From JBDREF01 sp043820045 (lineage in GTDB: Bacteria; Planctomycetota; Phycisphaerae; Sedimentisphaerales; Anaerobacaceae), in assembly GCA_043820045.1 (NCBI GenBank), contig JBDREF010000311.1, positions 1 to 6,690 on the forward strand: 6,690 bases of DNA, read 5' to 3'. Below, in pieces: positions 1 to 5,709 of this stretch. How positions within the stretch are numbered: the first letter of the stretch is position 1; the number at the start of each line of letters is the position of its first letter. Both the position numbers and the translations under genes were made by a program. Below the pieces are notes generated by a model that worked only from the letters and a program-made list of their open reading frames with translations, was not told where the DNA came from and made no database searches.

Positions 1-1
1 G

Positions 2-1156
2 CTGAATGACTTCCCGGAGATCTTTGACCAACAGGCGTCCGCCCTGGCCCAGCGCGACCTCAAGCCCGATGGCTGGCGGCTCGAAAGCCCGGTCAAACTC
101 CGTCTCCTCGAACGCCTGCGCAAGTCCGGAACGCCGCTGGGCGAATATGTTCAGGGTCGGTTCTATTACGGCATCAAGACCGGCCTGAATGAGGCCTTTG
201 TCGTGGACCGCGCCGCCCGCGACCGGCTCATCGCCGAACACCCGTCGTCCGAGGAAGTGCTCAAGCCCTTCCTGCGCGGGCGGGACGTGAAGCGGTGGCG
301 GGTGGGGTTCGCCGATCAGTATCTCATCAAGATCGAGTCCTCTGAGAACAAAAAGCATCCATGGTCGGGCATACCGGAGGAGGCGGCGGAGAAAATCTTT
401 GCGAAGACCTACCCGGCGATTCACGGCTTTTTCGACAACATGCGCAAGGCGCTTATCAAGCGCTACGATCAAGGCAAGTATTTCTGGGAGCTCCGGTCGT
501 GCGATTACTGGCAGGCCTTTGAGCAGACGAAGGTGCTCTATCCTGATATCTATGAACATCAAAGTTTTGCGTGGGATGCCAGAGGTTTCTACATGGGAAA
601 CACATGCTATTTCATCCCAACGAGCGAGAAATGGGTTCTTGCGTTACTTAACTCACCCACGGTCGAGTGGTTCTACGGAAACACCGCCAATCGAATTCGC
701 GGCGGATACTTGCGCGCGTTCAGCCAGTTCATGAGCCAGATTCCCATCCCACCCGCCACCCCCAACCAGCAGCGCTGGTGCGAGCGTCTGGCGGAGGCAT
801 TGATCTGGTTGCACGACCCGGCGGCGAAGATGCCAAAGGCCGAGTCCTTTGGCCTGATGGCCGCCTATTTCGAGCAGTGGCTGAACGGGCTTGTGTATGA
901 GTTGTTCTTCCCCAGCGAACTCCACGCGCGCAAGCTGAAGCTCTTCGACGAAACCGTCAAACTTTCCCCGCCGAACCTTGCGCAGTTTTCCGATCTCCGA
1001 AAACTGACAGCGCTTCAGGAAGTATTTGTCAGAGCATACGACTCCGACGCAACCCTACGCGGCATGCTGTTCGATCTCCGTTCGCTGGACATGGTGCGGG
1101 TGATTGAGGAGGTATCCGGCGCGAATACGGAACCGCCGGTGGAGGGTGAGGTATGA
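2..1156 (+). CDS. TaqI/Eco57I-like DNA methyltransferase (type IIG R-M), C-terminal specificity part, 5'-truncated
   Basis: The frame is open from base 2 to the TGA at 1154-1156, giving 384 visible residues; the N-terminus lies outside the window. Seen: GIKTGLNEAFVVD at visible residues 57-69, FLRGRDVKRW at 90-99, NRIRGGY at 230-236, QIPIPP at 246-251, and a segment at about 290-315 containing LVYELFFPSELHA. These are hallmarks of the TaqI-like C-terminal target-recognition domain of Eco57I-family adenine methyltransferases and type IIG enzymes. The catalytic domain (SAM site and NPPY) must lie upstream, so I cannot tell whether a nuclease domain is fused. The GTG at 203 is internal, because homologous sequence continues upstream in the same frame. 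About 50 residues follow the usual end region. The stop overlaps the start of the AAA gene, so the two are probably co-translated. GC drops sharply around 540-660 inside the recognition domain. The family call is confident; the specificity is unknown. Confidence 0.9.
   Translation: MNDFPEIFDQQASALAQRDLKPDGWRLESPVKLRLLERLRKSGTPLGEYVQGRFYYGIKTGLNEAFVVDRAARDRLIAEHPSSEEVLKPFLRGRDVKRWRVGFADQYLIKIESSENKKHPWSGIPEEAAEKIFAKTYPAIHGFFDNMRKALIKRYDQGKYFWELRSCDYWQAFEQTKVLYPDIYEHQSFAWDARGFYMGNTCYFIPTSEKWVLALLNSPTVEWFYGNTANRIRGGYLRAFSQFMSQIPIPPATPNQQRWCERLAEALIWLHDPAAKMPKAESFGLMAAYFEQWLNGLVYELFFPSELHARKLKLFDETVKLSPPNLAQFSDLRKLTALQEVFVRAYDSDATLRGMLFDLRSLDMVRVIEEVSGANTEPPVEGEV
1141..1145 (+). promoter_or_regulatory. 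Shine-Dalgarno site of the AAA ATPase gene
   Basis: GGAGG lies 7 nt before the ATG at 1153, inside the end of the methyltransferase gene. It supports that start over others and fits coupled translation through the ATGA overlap. Confidence 0.75.
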
Positions 1157-2700
1157 ATGGCGAAGCGCAGACAGTGGCTCCCGTCGAAGAGGCGGTTCCC
1201 GCACCTATAGTTGCCCGTATCGCCCAGATCGCCCTTAGCGATTACCGCGCGTTCCCCAGCGGTCAGACTTACGAATTTGATTTGAGCTCAACCGGGAAGA
1301 ATCTATTGCTCTATGGCGAGAACGGAAGTGGTAAGACTTCGTTGTTCCGTGCGTTGCGGGATCTCGCGGCGTTGCATCCCGGGCCGGAGAACTTCACCGA
1401 TTTGCGTCATATCTTCGCGCCTGGTGAAGAGGGGTTTGTATCCGTTCAACTGACGGCTGGAACGCCTTCCGATTTCAGATGGGACTACGGTGACGAGCAT
1501 CCTCGCAGAACCGCTGGGCAACCCTATGCAGCACTGGCCGAAAGGTGCCGATTTCTGGACTACAAAGCTCTTTTGGAGACTAACTTTGTTCATCGCACCA
1601 GTACACCGAATCTCTTCGAACTCCTGGTTAAGGAGGTTTTGAAAGATCTGCCCGTCATCGTTGGCGGAAAACTGGAGCGACTGGGTGAAGTTTATGAGCG
1701 GATGATCGCCTCAGACCCTGGAACATATCAGGGAAAGCGAAAATTGGAAGCGGTGGATCAGGTGTGCGCAGATTTCAACGCGGCGCTTACAAATCACTTG
1801 CCTGAGGTGGTTAAGGAAGGAAATCGACTTATTAATAAACTGGGTTATGAAGGCCTGGCTTTTGCGCTAAAGCCCAAGCCGGTGCACTACGACCGTAAGA
1901 AGAGGGGCTTTGCCGGTCAAGAGATTATGCTATCGGTACAGTTGTTCGGCAAGCCAATAGACCATCCTCAGATTTTCCTGAATGAAGCGCGTTTGACCGC
2001 TCTGGCATTGTCGGTTTATCTGGGTACGGCCCGGCTGGTTTTGAAGTCCCCTTCAGCGGGACCAGATGGAACTACAATGACTCGTCTGCTTGTTCTGGAC
2101 GACGTTCTTATTGGACTTGATTTAGCCAACCGCCTTCCGGTGCTCAAGGTCTTGATTGACGAATTCGGCGACTGGCAGATACTGTTGTTTACCTATGACC
2201 GCACCTGGTTTGAACTGGCAAGGGAATACACAGAGCACACCGGCCGATGGACATATCTCAACCTTCGCGAAATGCCAACCGTTCCCGGCCAACCGGGCCG
2301 ACCGTGCATCGAGCCATGCCCCGACTTCCTGGCGTTTGCCGACAAGCACTTCCAATCCGGCGACTTGATGGCGGCGGCTGTGTACTTACGGGCAGCATTC
2401 GAGACCAGGATAAAGAACGTTTGCGAGAAAAATGGCATCAAGATCAACTATAAACCCGACCCCAAGGACGTAAAGGTGGACCAACTTTGGCAGGGGATTG
2501 TTGAGCGCCAGAAGGATCGGCAGGAGAAACGACAAGCGGACTTCATCTCAACAGGCCTCATGAGCGACGTGGAGACCATTCGTTCCACAATTCTGAACCG
2601 CCTGAGTCATTCCGGATCACCCGACCTGGTTACGAAAGAAGTTCAATTTGCGCTGGAGACGGTCAGGAAACTTCAGCAATATCAATTCGAGAAAGCTTAG
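1153..2700 (+). CDS. RloC-like/SMC-like AAA family ATPase with helical C-terminal domain
   Basis: A 515-residue ATPase. After a short Ala/Pro/Glu-rich leader (residues 1-18) comes a typical ABC/SMC-type N-terminus and a Walker A, GENGSGKT, at 55-62. The ABC-signature equivalent is LNEARLTALAL at 276-286. Walker B is LLVLDDVLIGLD, with the acidic pair D316-D317. The usual H-switch region reads TYDRTW (T347-Y348-D349) with no obvious histidine. The region between Walker A and the signature is short, with no long SMC coiled coil. Residues from about 395 to 515 form a predicted helical domain (LRAAFETRIKNVCEKNG, then LNRLSHSG at 481-488). It resembles DUF4145/HEPN-type bundles, but I see no canonical Rx4-6H RNase motif. 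ATPases of this kind are common beside restriction-modification genes; a sensor or effector role is inference. The start at 1153 has a good Shine-Dalgarno site and an ATGA overlap with the methyltransferase. No signal peptide or membrane segment is seen, so it is probably cytoplasmic. Confidence 0.88.
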   Translation: MNGEAQTVAPVEEAVPAPIVARIAQIALSDYRAFPSGQTYEFDLSSTGKNLLLYGENGSGKTSLFRALRDLAALHPGPENFTDLRHIFAPGEEGFVSVQLTAGTPSDFRWDYGDEHPRRTAGQPYAALAERCRFLDYKALLETNFVHRTSTPNLFELLVKEVLKDLPVIVGGKLERLGEVYERMIASDPGTYQGKRKLEAVDQVCADFNAALTNHLPEVVKEGNRLINKLGYEGLAFALKPKPVHYDRKKRGFAGQEIMLSVQLFGKPIDHPQIFLNEARLTALALSVYLGTARLVLKSPSAGPDGTTMTRLLVLDDVLIGLDLANRLPVLKVLIDEFGDWQILLFTYDRTWFELAREYTEHTGRWTYLNLREMPTVPGQPGRPCIEPCPDFLAFADKHFQSGDLMAAAVYLRAAFETRIKNVCEKNGIKINYKPDPKDVKVDQLWQGIVERQKDRQEKRQADFISTGLMSDVETIRSTILNRLSHSGSPDLVTKEVQFALETVRKLQQYQFEKA

Positions 2701-2706
2701 ACTGCC

Positions 2707-2814
2707 ATGCCAATACATGACGTCATAGACAACCGTACCGAAAAGCTGATTGACCACCTCGGGCAGATGCTCGGCTCCAGTGAACGGGCTAGTTTCATGG
2801 AGGCAGACCAATGA
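2707..2814 (+). CDS. Small ORF (35 aa) with LIDHLGQMLGxSER motif; possibly a truncated copy of the 4670-4852 ORF
   Basis: ATG at 2707, 6 nt after the AAA gene stop, to the TGA at 2812-2814, which overlaps the OLD gene start (ATGA). The product begins MPIHDVIDNRTEKLIDHLGQ and ends FMEADQ. Residues 9-27 (NRTEKLIDHLGQMLGSSER) match residues 12-30 of the 60-aa ORF at 4670-4852 (NRAENLIDHLGQMLGKSER), and the DNA is nearly as similar. Unlike that ORF it stops soon after SER and lacks the IDRM...GLTDEKIAIVEG tail. It could be a real small coupling peptide or the 5' stump of a gene interrupted by arrival of the OLD gene. No good Shine-Dalgarno site precedes 2707, so translation may depend on termination of the AAA gene. 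Its 3' end carries the OLD gene's ribosome binding site. Function is unknown. Confidence 0.55.
   Translation: MPIHDVIDNRTEKLIDHLGQMLGSSERASFMEADQ
2731..2787 (+). repeat. Direct repeat copy 1 (upstream of OLD gene)
   Basis: This stretch aligns without gaps to 4703-4759: by hand count 47 of 57 bases match. The core at 2740-2775 matches 34 of 36, with an unbroken run of 17 (ctgattgaccacctcgg) at 2746-2762. It is read in the same codon phase in both small ORFs. The two copies are offset by 1972 bp and flank the OLD gene. Confidence 0.88.
2799..2803 (+). promoter_or_regulatory. Shine-Dalgarno site of the OLD gene
   Basis: GGAGG lies 7 nt before the ATG at 2811, inside the last codons of the small ORF. 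It fixes the OLD start and suggests coupling with the small ORF. Confidence 0.75.
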
Positions 2815-4673
2815 GGCTTTGCAAATTTGACATTCAAAACTACAAGGGGATTCAAAATGTTTCCATTGAATGGGATGACATCGTCGTTCTCATCGGAGAG
2901 AACAATGCTGGCAAGTCAACAGTCCTCCAGGCTCTTCAACTGTACTTGAGCGGCAGTCAGGTAAAGGATACTTCTCTATTTTTCGATAATATCGCCGATG
3001 ACGTGCATGCAATTGAGCTGACCGGGTACTTCGATCAACTGACGCCCGGAGAACTGCAAGCCCAAGCTGTTCGAGGAAGAACTTATGCTGATAGGTGGAT
3101 TATCAAGAAACGGTTCTGGTTGGAACGAGGAGAGGAGGGCGAGACCGACAAAGGCGGGTGGAAAGAGCAGTATTTCTCTTACTCATGCGAGGAAGCCTTT
3201 CAAGGGTGGCCTGATGAAGAGCGGACATGGAAAAATTGGCCTGTTGACTATGAAGACCTCATCGCAGAGATTGGCGCATCTAAACCGAATGTCGGGAACC
3301 GGGATCAGCTTAAGGAGTTGGTACGCAACCGCAAACCTCATCTACTTGCGCAATCAGCTCCGAAGTGGGTACCCAACCCAGGCGGCGGGGGCAACTGGAA
3401 GTCGAACGCAAATTCAATCATACCGCGGTGTATTTTGGTTAAAGCTGTCCACGATGCCACTGATGAGGCTCTATCCAAGGATGCTTCTGCGTATGGTAAG
3501 ATCGTCAGCCTGATTGTCGAGCGGAAGATGCTCTTGCGGCCTGAGGTGCAAAAACTCCGGGAACAGATCGAGGCGGTTCTCAAACTCTTTCGTCCAGACC
3601 CTGAGCACCCAGAGTTTCAGGCGGAAGAGATACGCGATATCCAACAGCGGATAAATCAGCGCCTTAATCAGGTTATCGGTGGCATAGCGAGCATCAGGAC
3701 AGTAGAACCCGACATCAAACCCTTCTTGCTCCCGAGTACAACCCTCGTCATCAAGGACCACAAAAACGGCATCGAGACAGCGATAAGCCACCAAGGGCAT
3801 GGCCTCCAGAGGACCCTCATTATTGCCCTTCTACAAATACTGGCCGAATTGCAGTCTGAGCCAATTAACGGACAAGACCCTGCCGCTGGCTTTCAACGGC
3901 CGGTTGTTCTTGCCGTGGAAGAACCGGAACTTTACATGCACCCGCAGATGGAACGCAAAATGCGTGATGTCTTATACCGTTTGGCCAGCCAAAAAGGACT
4001 TCAGGTTATTTGCAGCACCCACTCCCCTGTGTTCCTTGACATGGCACGCAAGCACAAGGCAATTGTCCGAGTTGTGAAGACCTCTGACCGGAACGTTACG
4101 TTCCACCAAGTCCTGAAAGACCTCTTCGATGGTGCCGATGCGAATTCTGAACACGATCGCCTTCGACTCATTGCCACATTTAACCCTTTGGTCAATGAGG
4201 TCTTTTTTGCCAAACGCGTAGTGCTCTTCGAGGAACAGACTGCCCCGACAGCCTTCGAACGTGCTGCTGAACTGACCGGTCTTTTTGTACGACACCCAAC
4301 TATTCGGTATGATGTGGCGTTGATCGACTGCCGAGGTAAGGCATCTATCCCGATGTTTCAGAAGGTTCTTAGTCACTTCAAAATCCCTTATCTGGTTGTC
4401 CATGATGAAGATCGGACAAACCCAAGTCAAGCGGCTCAAAACACGAAAATCGAGCAAGCCCTGAATCCCCCACATGGGACGTGCTTCATGATCTCGCCAC
4501 AAGACATTGAGGACCTGCTCGGCTATAAATCCAACGGACGCGATAAACCCTATCAGGCACTGAAGAGAGTTGAAGAGTTACATGAAAACGGACAACTGCC
4601 TGCACTTTTCCTCAAGGCCATGCAAATGATCTATTTCGGCCAGGAGGATGAACCGCCTGCTGTTCCGGAATGA
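2811..4673 (+). CDS. OLD-family ATP-dependent endonuclease (AAA ATPase plus TOPRIM)
   Basis: A 620-residue protein of usual class 1 OLD length. The N-terminal ABC-type ATPase has Walker A GENNAGKS at 29-36. A signature-like SHQGHGLQR lies at 326-334, Walker B with VLAVEEPELYMHP at about 366-378, and the H-loop CSTHSPVF contains H404. The C-terminal TOPRIM region has VVLFEEQT (E474/E475), DCRGK at 506-510, and a D-x-D metal motif, HDEDR, with D532 and D534. OLD proteins are DNA nucleases powered or gated by ATP. Relatives include phage P2 OLD and GajA of Gabija, but no GajB-like helicase is present in this window, so this is not a recognisable Gabija pair. TOPRIM motif 1 is atypical: the usual EG-x-T-E/D reads EEQTA. 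The start is set by a GGAGG site and the ATGA overlap with the small ORF upstream; its stop overlaps the next small ORF. The gene sits between two copies of a direct repeat, suggesting it arrived as a cassette. Cytoplasmic. Confidence 0.92.
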   Translation: MRLCKFDIQNYKGIQNVSIEWDDIVVLIGENNAGKSTVLQALQLYLSGSQVKDTSLFFDNIADDVHAIELTGYFDQLTPGELQAQAVRGRTYADRWIIKKRFWLERGEEGETDKGGWKEQYFSYSCEEAFQGWPDEERTWKNWPVDYEDLIAEIGASKPNVGNRDQLKELVRNRKPHLLAQSAPKWVPNPGGGGNWKSNANSIIPRCILVKAVHDATDEALSKDASAYGKIVSLIVERKMLLRPEVQKLREQIEAVLKLFRPDPEHPEFQAEEIRDIQQRINQRLNQVIGGIASIRTVEPDIKPFLLPSTTLVIKDHKNGIETAISHQGHGLQRTLIIALLQILAELQSEPINGQDPAAGFQRPVVLAVEEPELYMHPQMERKMRDVLYRLASQKGLQVICSTHSPVFLDMARKHKAIVRVVKTSDRNVTFHQVLKDLFDGADANSEHDRLRLIATFNPLVNEVFFAKRVVLFEEQTAPTAFERAAELTGLFVRHPTIRYDVALIDCRGKASIPMFQKVLSHFKIPYLVVHDEDRTNPSQAAQNTKIEQALNPPHGTCFMISPQDIEDLLGYKSNGRDKPYQALKRVEELHENGQLPALFLKAMQMIYFGQEDEPPAVPE

Positions 4674-4852
4674 AGGTGAATAAAGATGACGGCACAAGAC
4701 ATAATCGTGCAGAAAATCTGATTGACCACCTCGGCCAGATGCTCGGCAAAAGCGAGCGGATGTGGATTGACCGGATGGCGTGCGAGTCGCACGGGCTGAC
4801 GGATGAGAAGATTGCGATTGTAGAGGGATCGGCGGGCAAGGGGGAGAAGTGA
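4670..4852 (+). CDS. Small ORF (60 aa) with LIDHLGQMLGxSER motif and a methyltransferase-tail-like C-terminus
   Basis: ATG at 4670 overlaps the OLD stop (ATGA), and the TGA at 4850-4852 overlaps the GTG start of the tcmP-like gene. The central NRAENLIDHLGQMLGKSER (residues 12-30) repeats the small ORF at 2707-2814. The tail, IDRMACESHGLTDEKIAIVEG, resembles the closing motif of many Eco57I/TaqI-like methyltransferases (roughly IDxLVYxLYGLTEEEIxxVEG, from memory), so it may descend from such a tail or be a related helical adaptor. The 4670 start has no well-placed Shine-Dalgarno site. A good one (AGGTGA) sits before an out-of-frame ATG at 4686, whose short frame starts MTAQDII and ends at 4721. 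That hints at a small deletion in the original N-terminus. The protein may be translated by coupling from 4670, or the gene may be partly broken. No function is known to me. Confidence 0.6.
   Translation: MKVNKDDGTRHNRAENLIDHLGQMLGKSERMWIDRMACESHGLTDEKIAIVEGSAGKGEK
4674..4679 (+). promoter_or_regulatory. Shine-Dalgarno-like site that fits the out-of-frame ATG at 4686
   Basis: AGGTGA lies 6 nt before the ATG at 4686. That ATG opens a frame of only 11 codons (MTAQDIIVQKI, stop 4719-4721). The site is too close to and downstream of 4670 to serve that start, so it may be a relic of the original start of the small gene. Confidence 0.45.
4703..4759 (+). repeat. Direct repeat copy 2 (downstream of OLD gene)
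   Basis: Counterpart of 2731-2787. Differences are scattered and many are silent or conservative, except a three-base block change that turns Ser into Lys just after LGQMLG. The coding phase is the same as in copy 1. Confidence 0.88.
4839..4843 (+). promoter_or_regulatory. Shine-Dalgarno site of the TcmP-like gene
   Basis: AGGGG lies 5 nt before the GTG at 4849, in the last codons of the small ORF, and supports the GTG start. Confidence 0.6.
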
Positions 4853-5709
4853 AGAAAAAGAAGAATCAATATCCTCCGATAGCCAACGTGAAGTTGGACG
4901 AGATCGGCGTTTGGTCAGAAATCAAAATAGCCATTCTGCGGGAATATGCTTGTGCGTTCACCAGGATTCTAAAAACCAAGGCATGGTGCAAGGGGTGTTG
5001 TTATGTCGATGCATTTGCCGGGGCCGGTGTCCATATCTCAAAAACCACCGGGAAAATGGTGCAGGGGTCGCCTTTGAATGCCCTTCTCGTCGAGCCTCGA
5101 TTCGATCGTATCGTTCTGATTGACCTTGACGCGGAGAAAGTGGAATCATTGAAGACTCTTTGCGGTCATGATAAGCGAGTTGAAATCGAGCCTGGCGACT
5201 GCAATGAAATCCTTCTGGACAAAGTTGCGTCTTCCTTGCCCTATTCGTCCTACTGGCGCGGGTTGTGTGTGTTAGATCCGTACGGTATCCATGGCAAAAC
5301 ACTTCGCTGGCAAACTATAAAGCAACTGGCTGATCTTAGAACTGTGGACATTTTTCTCAATTTTCCGCTCATGGATATCAACAGGAATACTCTTCGTAGG
5401 AGTTTAGCCAATGCGGATGACGACGATGTTGCCGCGTTCAATGCATTCTGGGGTAGTGAAGACTGGAAAGATATCATGTATCAGCATGATCTTTTTGGTA
5501 ATTTGGACAAAATCGGTAATAATCAAAAACTAGCCATGGCTTTTCAGAACCGACTCAAGTCTGCGGCGGGTTTTGAGTTTGTGCCGGAACCGATACTGAT
5601 GCGAAACACCAAAGGAAGCGAACTGTACTTTCTCTACTTTGCTTCGCATCAATGGGTGGCTGAGAGGGTCATCTTGGGCATCTTCAAAAAGCACAGGAAA
5701 ACGACGTGA
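4849..5709 (+). CDS. tcmP: Three-Cys-motif partner protein TcmP-like
   Basis: A 286-residue soluble protein. After a Lys-rich start (MKKKKN) comes W22-SEIKIAIL-REY, typical of the TcmP family, then YVDAFAGAG at 52-60, GSPLNALL, VLIDLDAEK (D92, D94), LDPYG at 142-146, LNFPLMDINR, and an Asp-rich stretch before FWGSEDW. The order YVDAFAGAG / IDLD / LDPYG parallels motifs I, II and IV of class I SAM-dependent methyltransferases, so a Rossmann SAM-binding fold is likely; the substrate is unknown. The family is named for lying beside a protein with a three-cysteine, radical-SAM-like motif. That fits here, since the next gene is a radical SAM protein with CxxxCxxC and overlaps this stop by GTGA. 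The GTG start has a Shine-Dalgarno site and overlaps the small ORF stop. No membrane segment is seen. Family assignment is from recalled motif pattern; the enzymatic role is inference. Confidence 0.82.
   Translation: MKKKKNQYPPIANVKLDEIGVWSEIKIAILREYACAFTRILKTKAWCKGCCYVDAFAGAGVHISKTTGKMVQGSPLNALLVEPRFDRIVLIDLDAEKVESLKTLCGHDKRVEIEPGDCNEILLDKVASSLPYSSYWRGLCVLDPYGIHGKTLRWQTIKQLADLRTVDIFLNFPLMDINRNTLRRSLANADDDDVAAFNAFWGSEDWKDIMYQHDLFGNLDKIGNNQKLAMAFQNRLKSAAGFEFVPEPILMRNTKGSELYFLYFASHQWVAERVILGIFKKHRKTT
5695..5698 (+). promoter_or_regulatory. Shine-Dalgarno site of the radical SAM gene
   Basis: AGGA lies 7 nt before the GTG at 5706. The next in-frame ATG is about 73 codons further on, so this GTG is the best start. 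Confidence 0.6.

Noticed and set aside
399..734. Plus-strand alternative frame of 111 codons in the methyltransferase
   Set aside because: It overlaps the conserved specificity domain, is Arg/Ser rich and has no motif.
203..1156. A complete gene starting at the GTG at 203
   Set aside because: The same frame is open to the window start and encodes the conserved GIKTGLNEAFV motif just upstream, so the gene is a 5'-truncated methyltransferase.
3085..3513. Plus-strand alternative frame of 142 codons
   Set aside because: It is a shadow of the OLD gene, with composition unlike a natural protein and no motif.
3972..4502. Minus-strand open frame of 176 codons
   Set aside because: It lies opposite the H-loop and TOPRIM region of the clearly conserved OLD gene, and its product shows no recognisable motif.
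2811..4673. Gabija (GajA) assignment for the OLD gene
   Set aside because: No UvrD-like GajB helicase lies beside it in the window; the neighbours are small ORFs and tcmP.
2707..4852. CRISPR array or transposon terminal repeats
   Set aside because: There are only two copies, in direct orientation, both coding in the same phase, with no transposase and no inverted ends.
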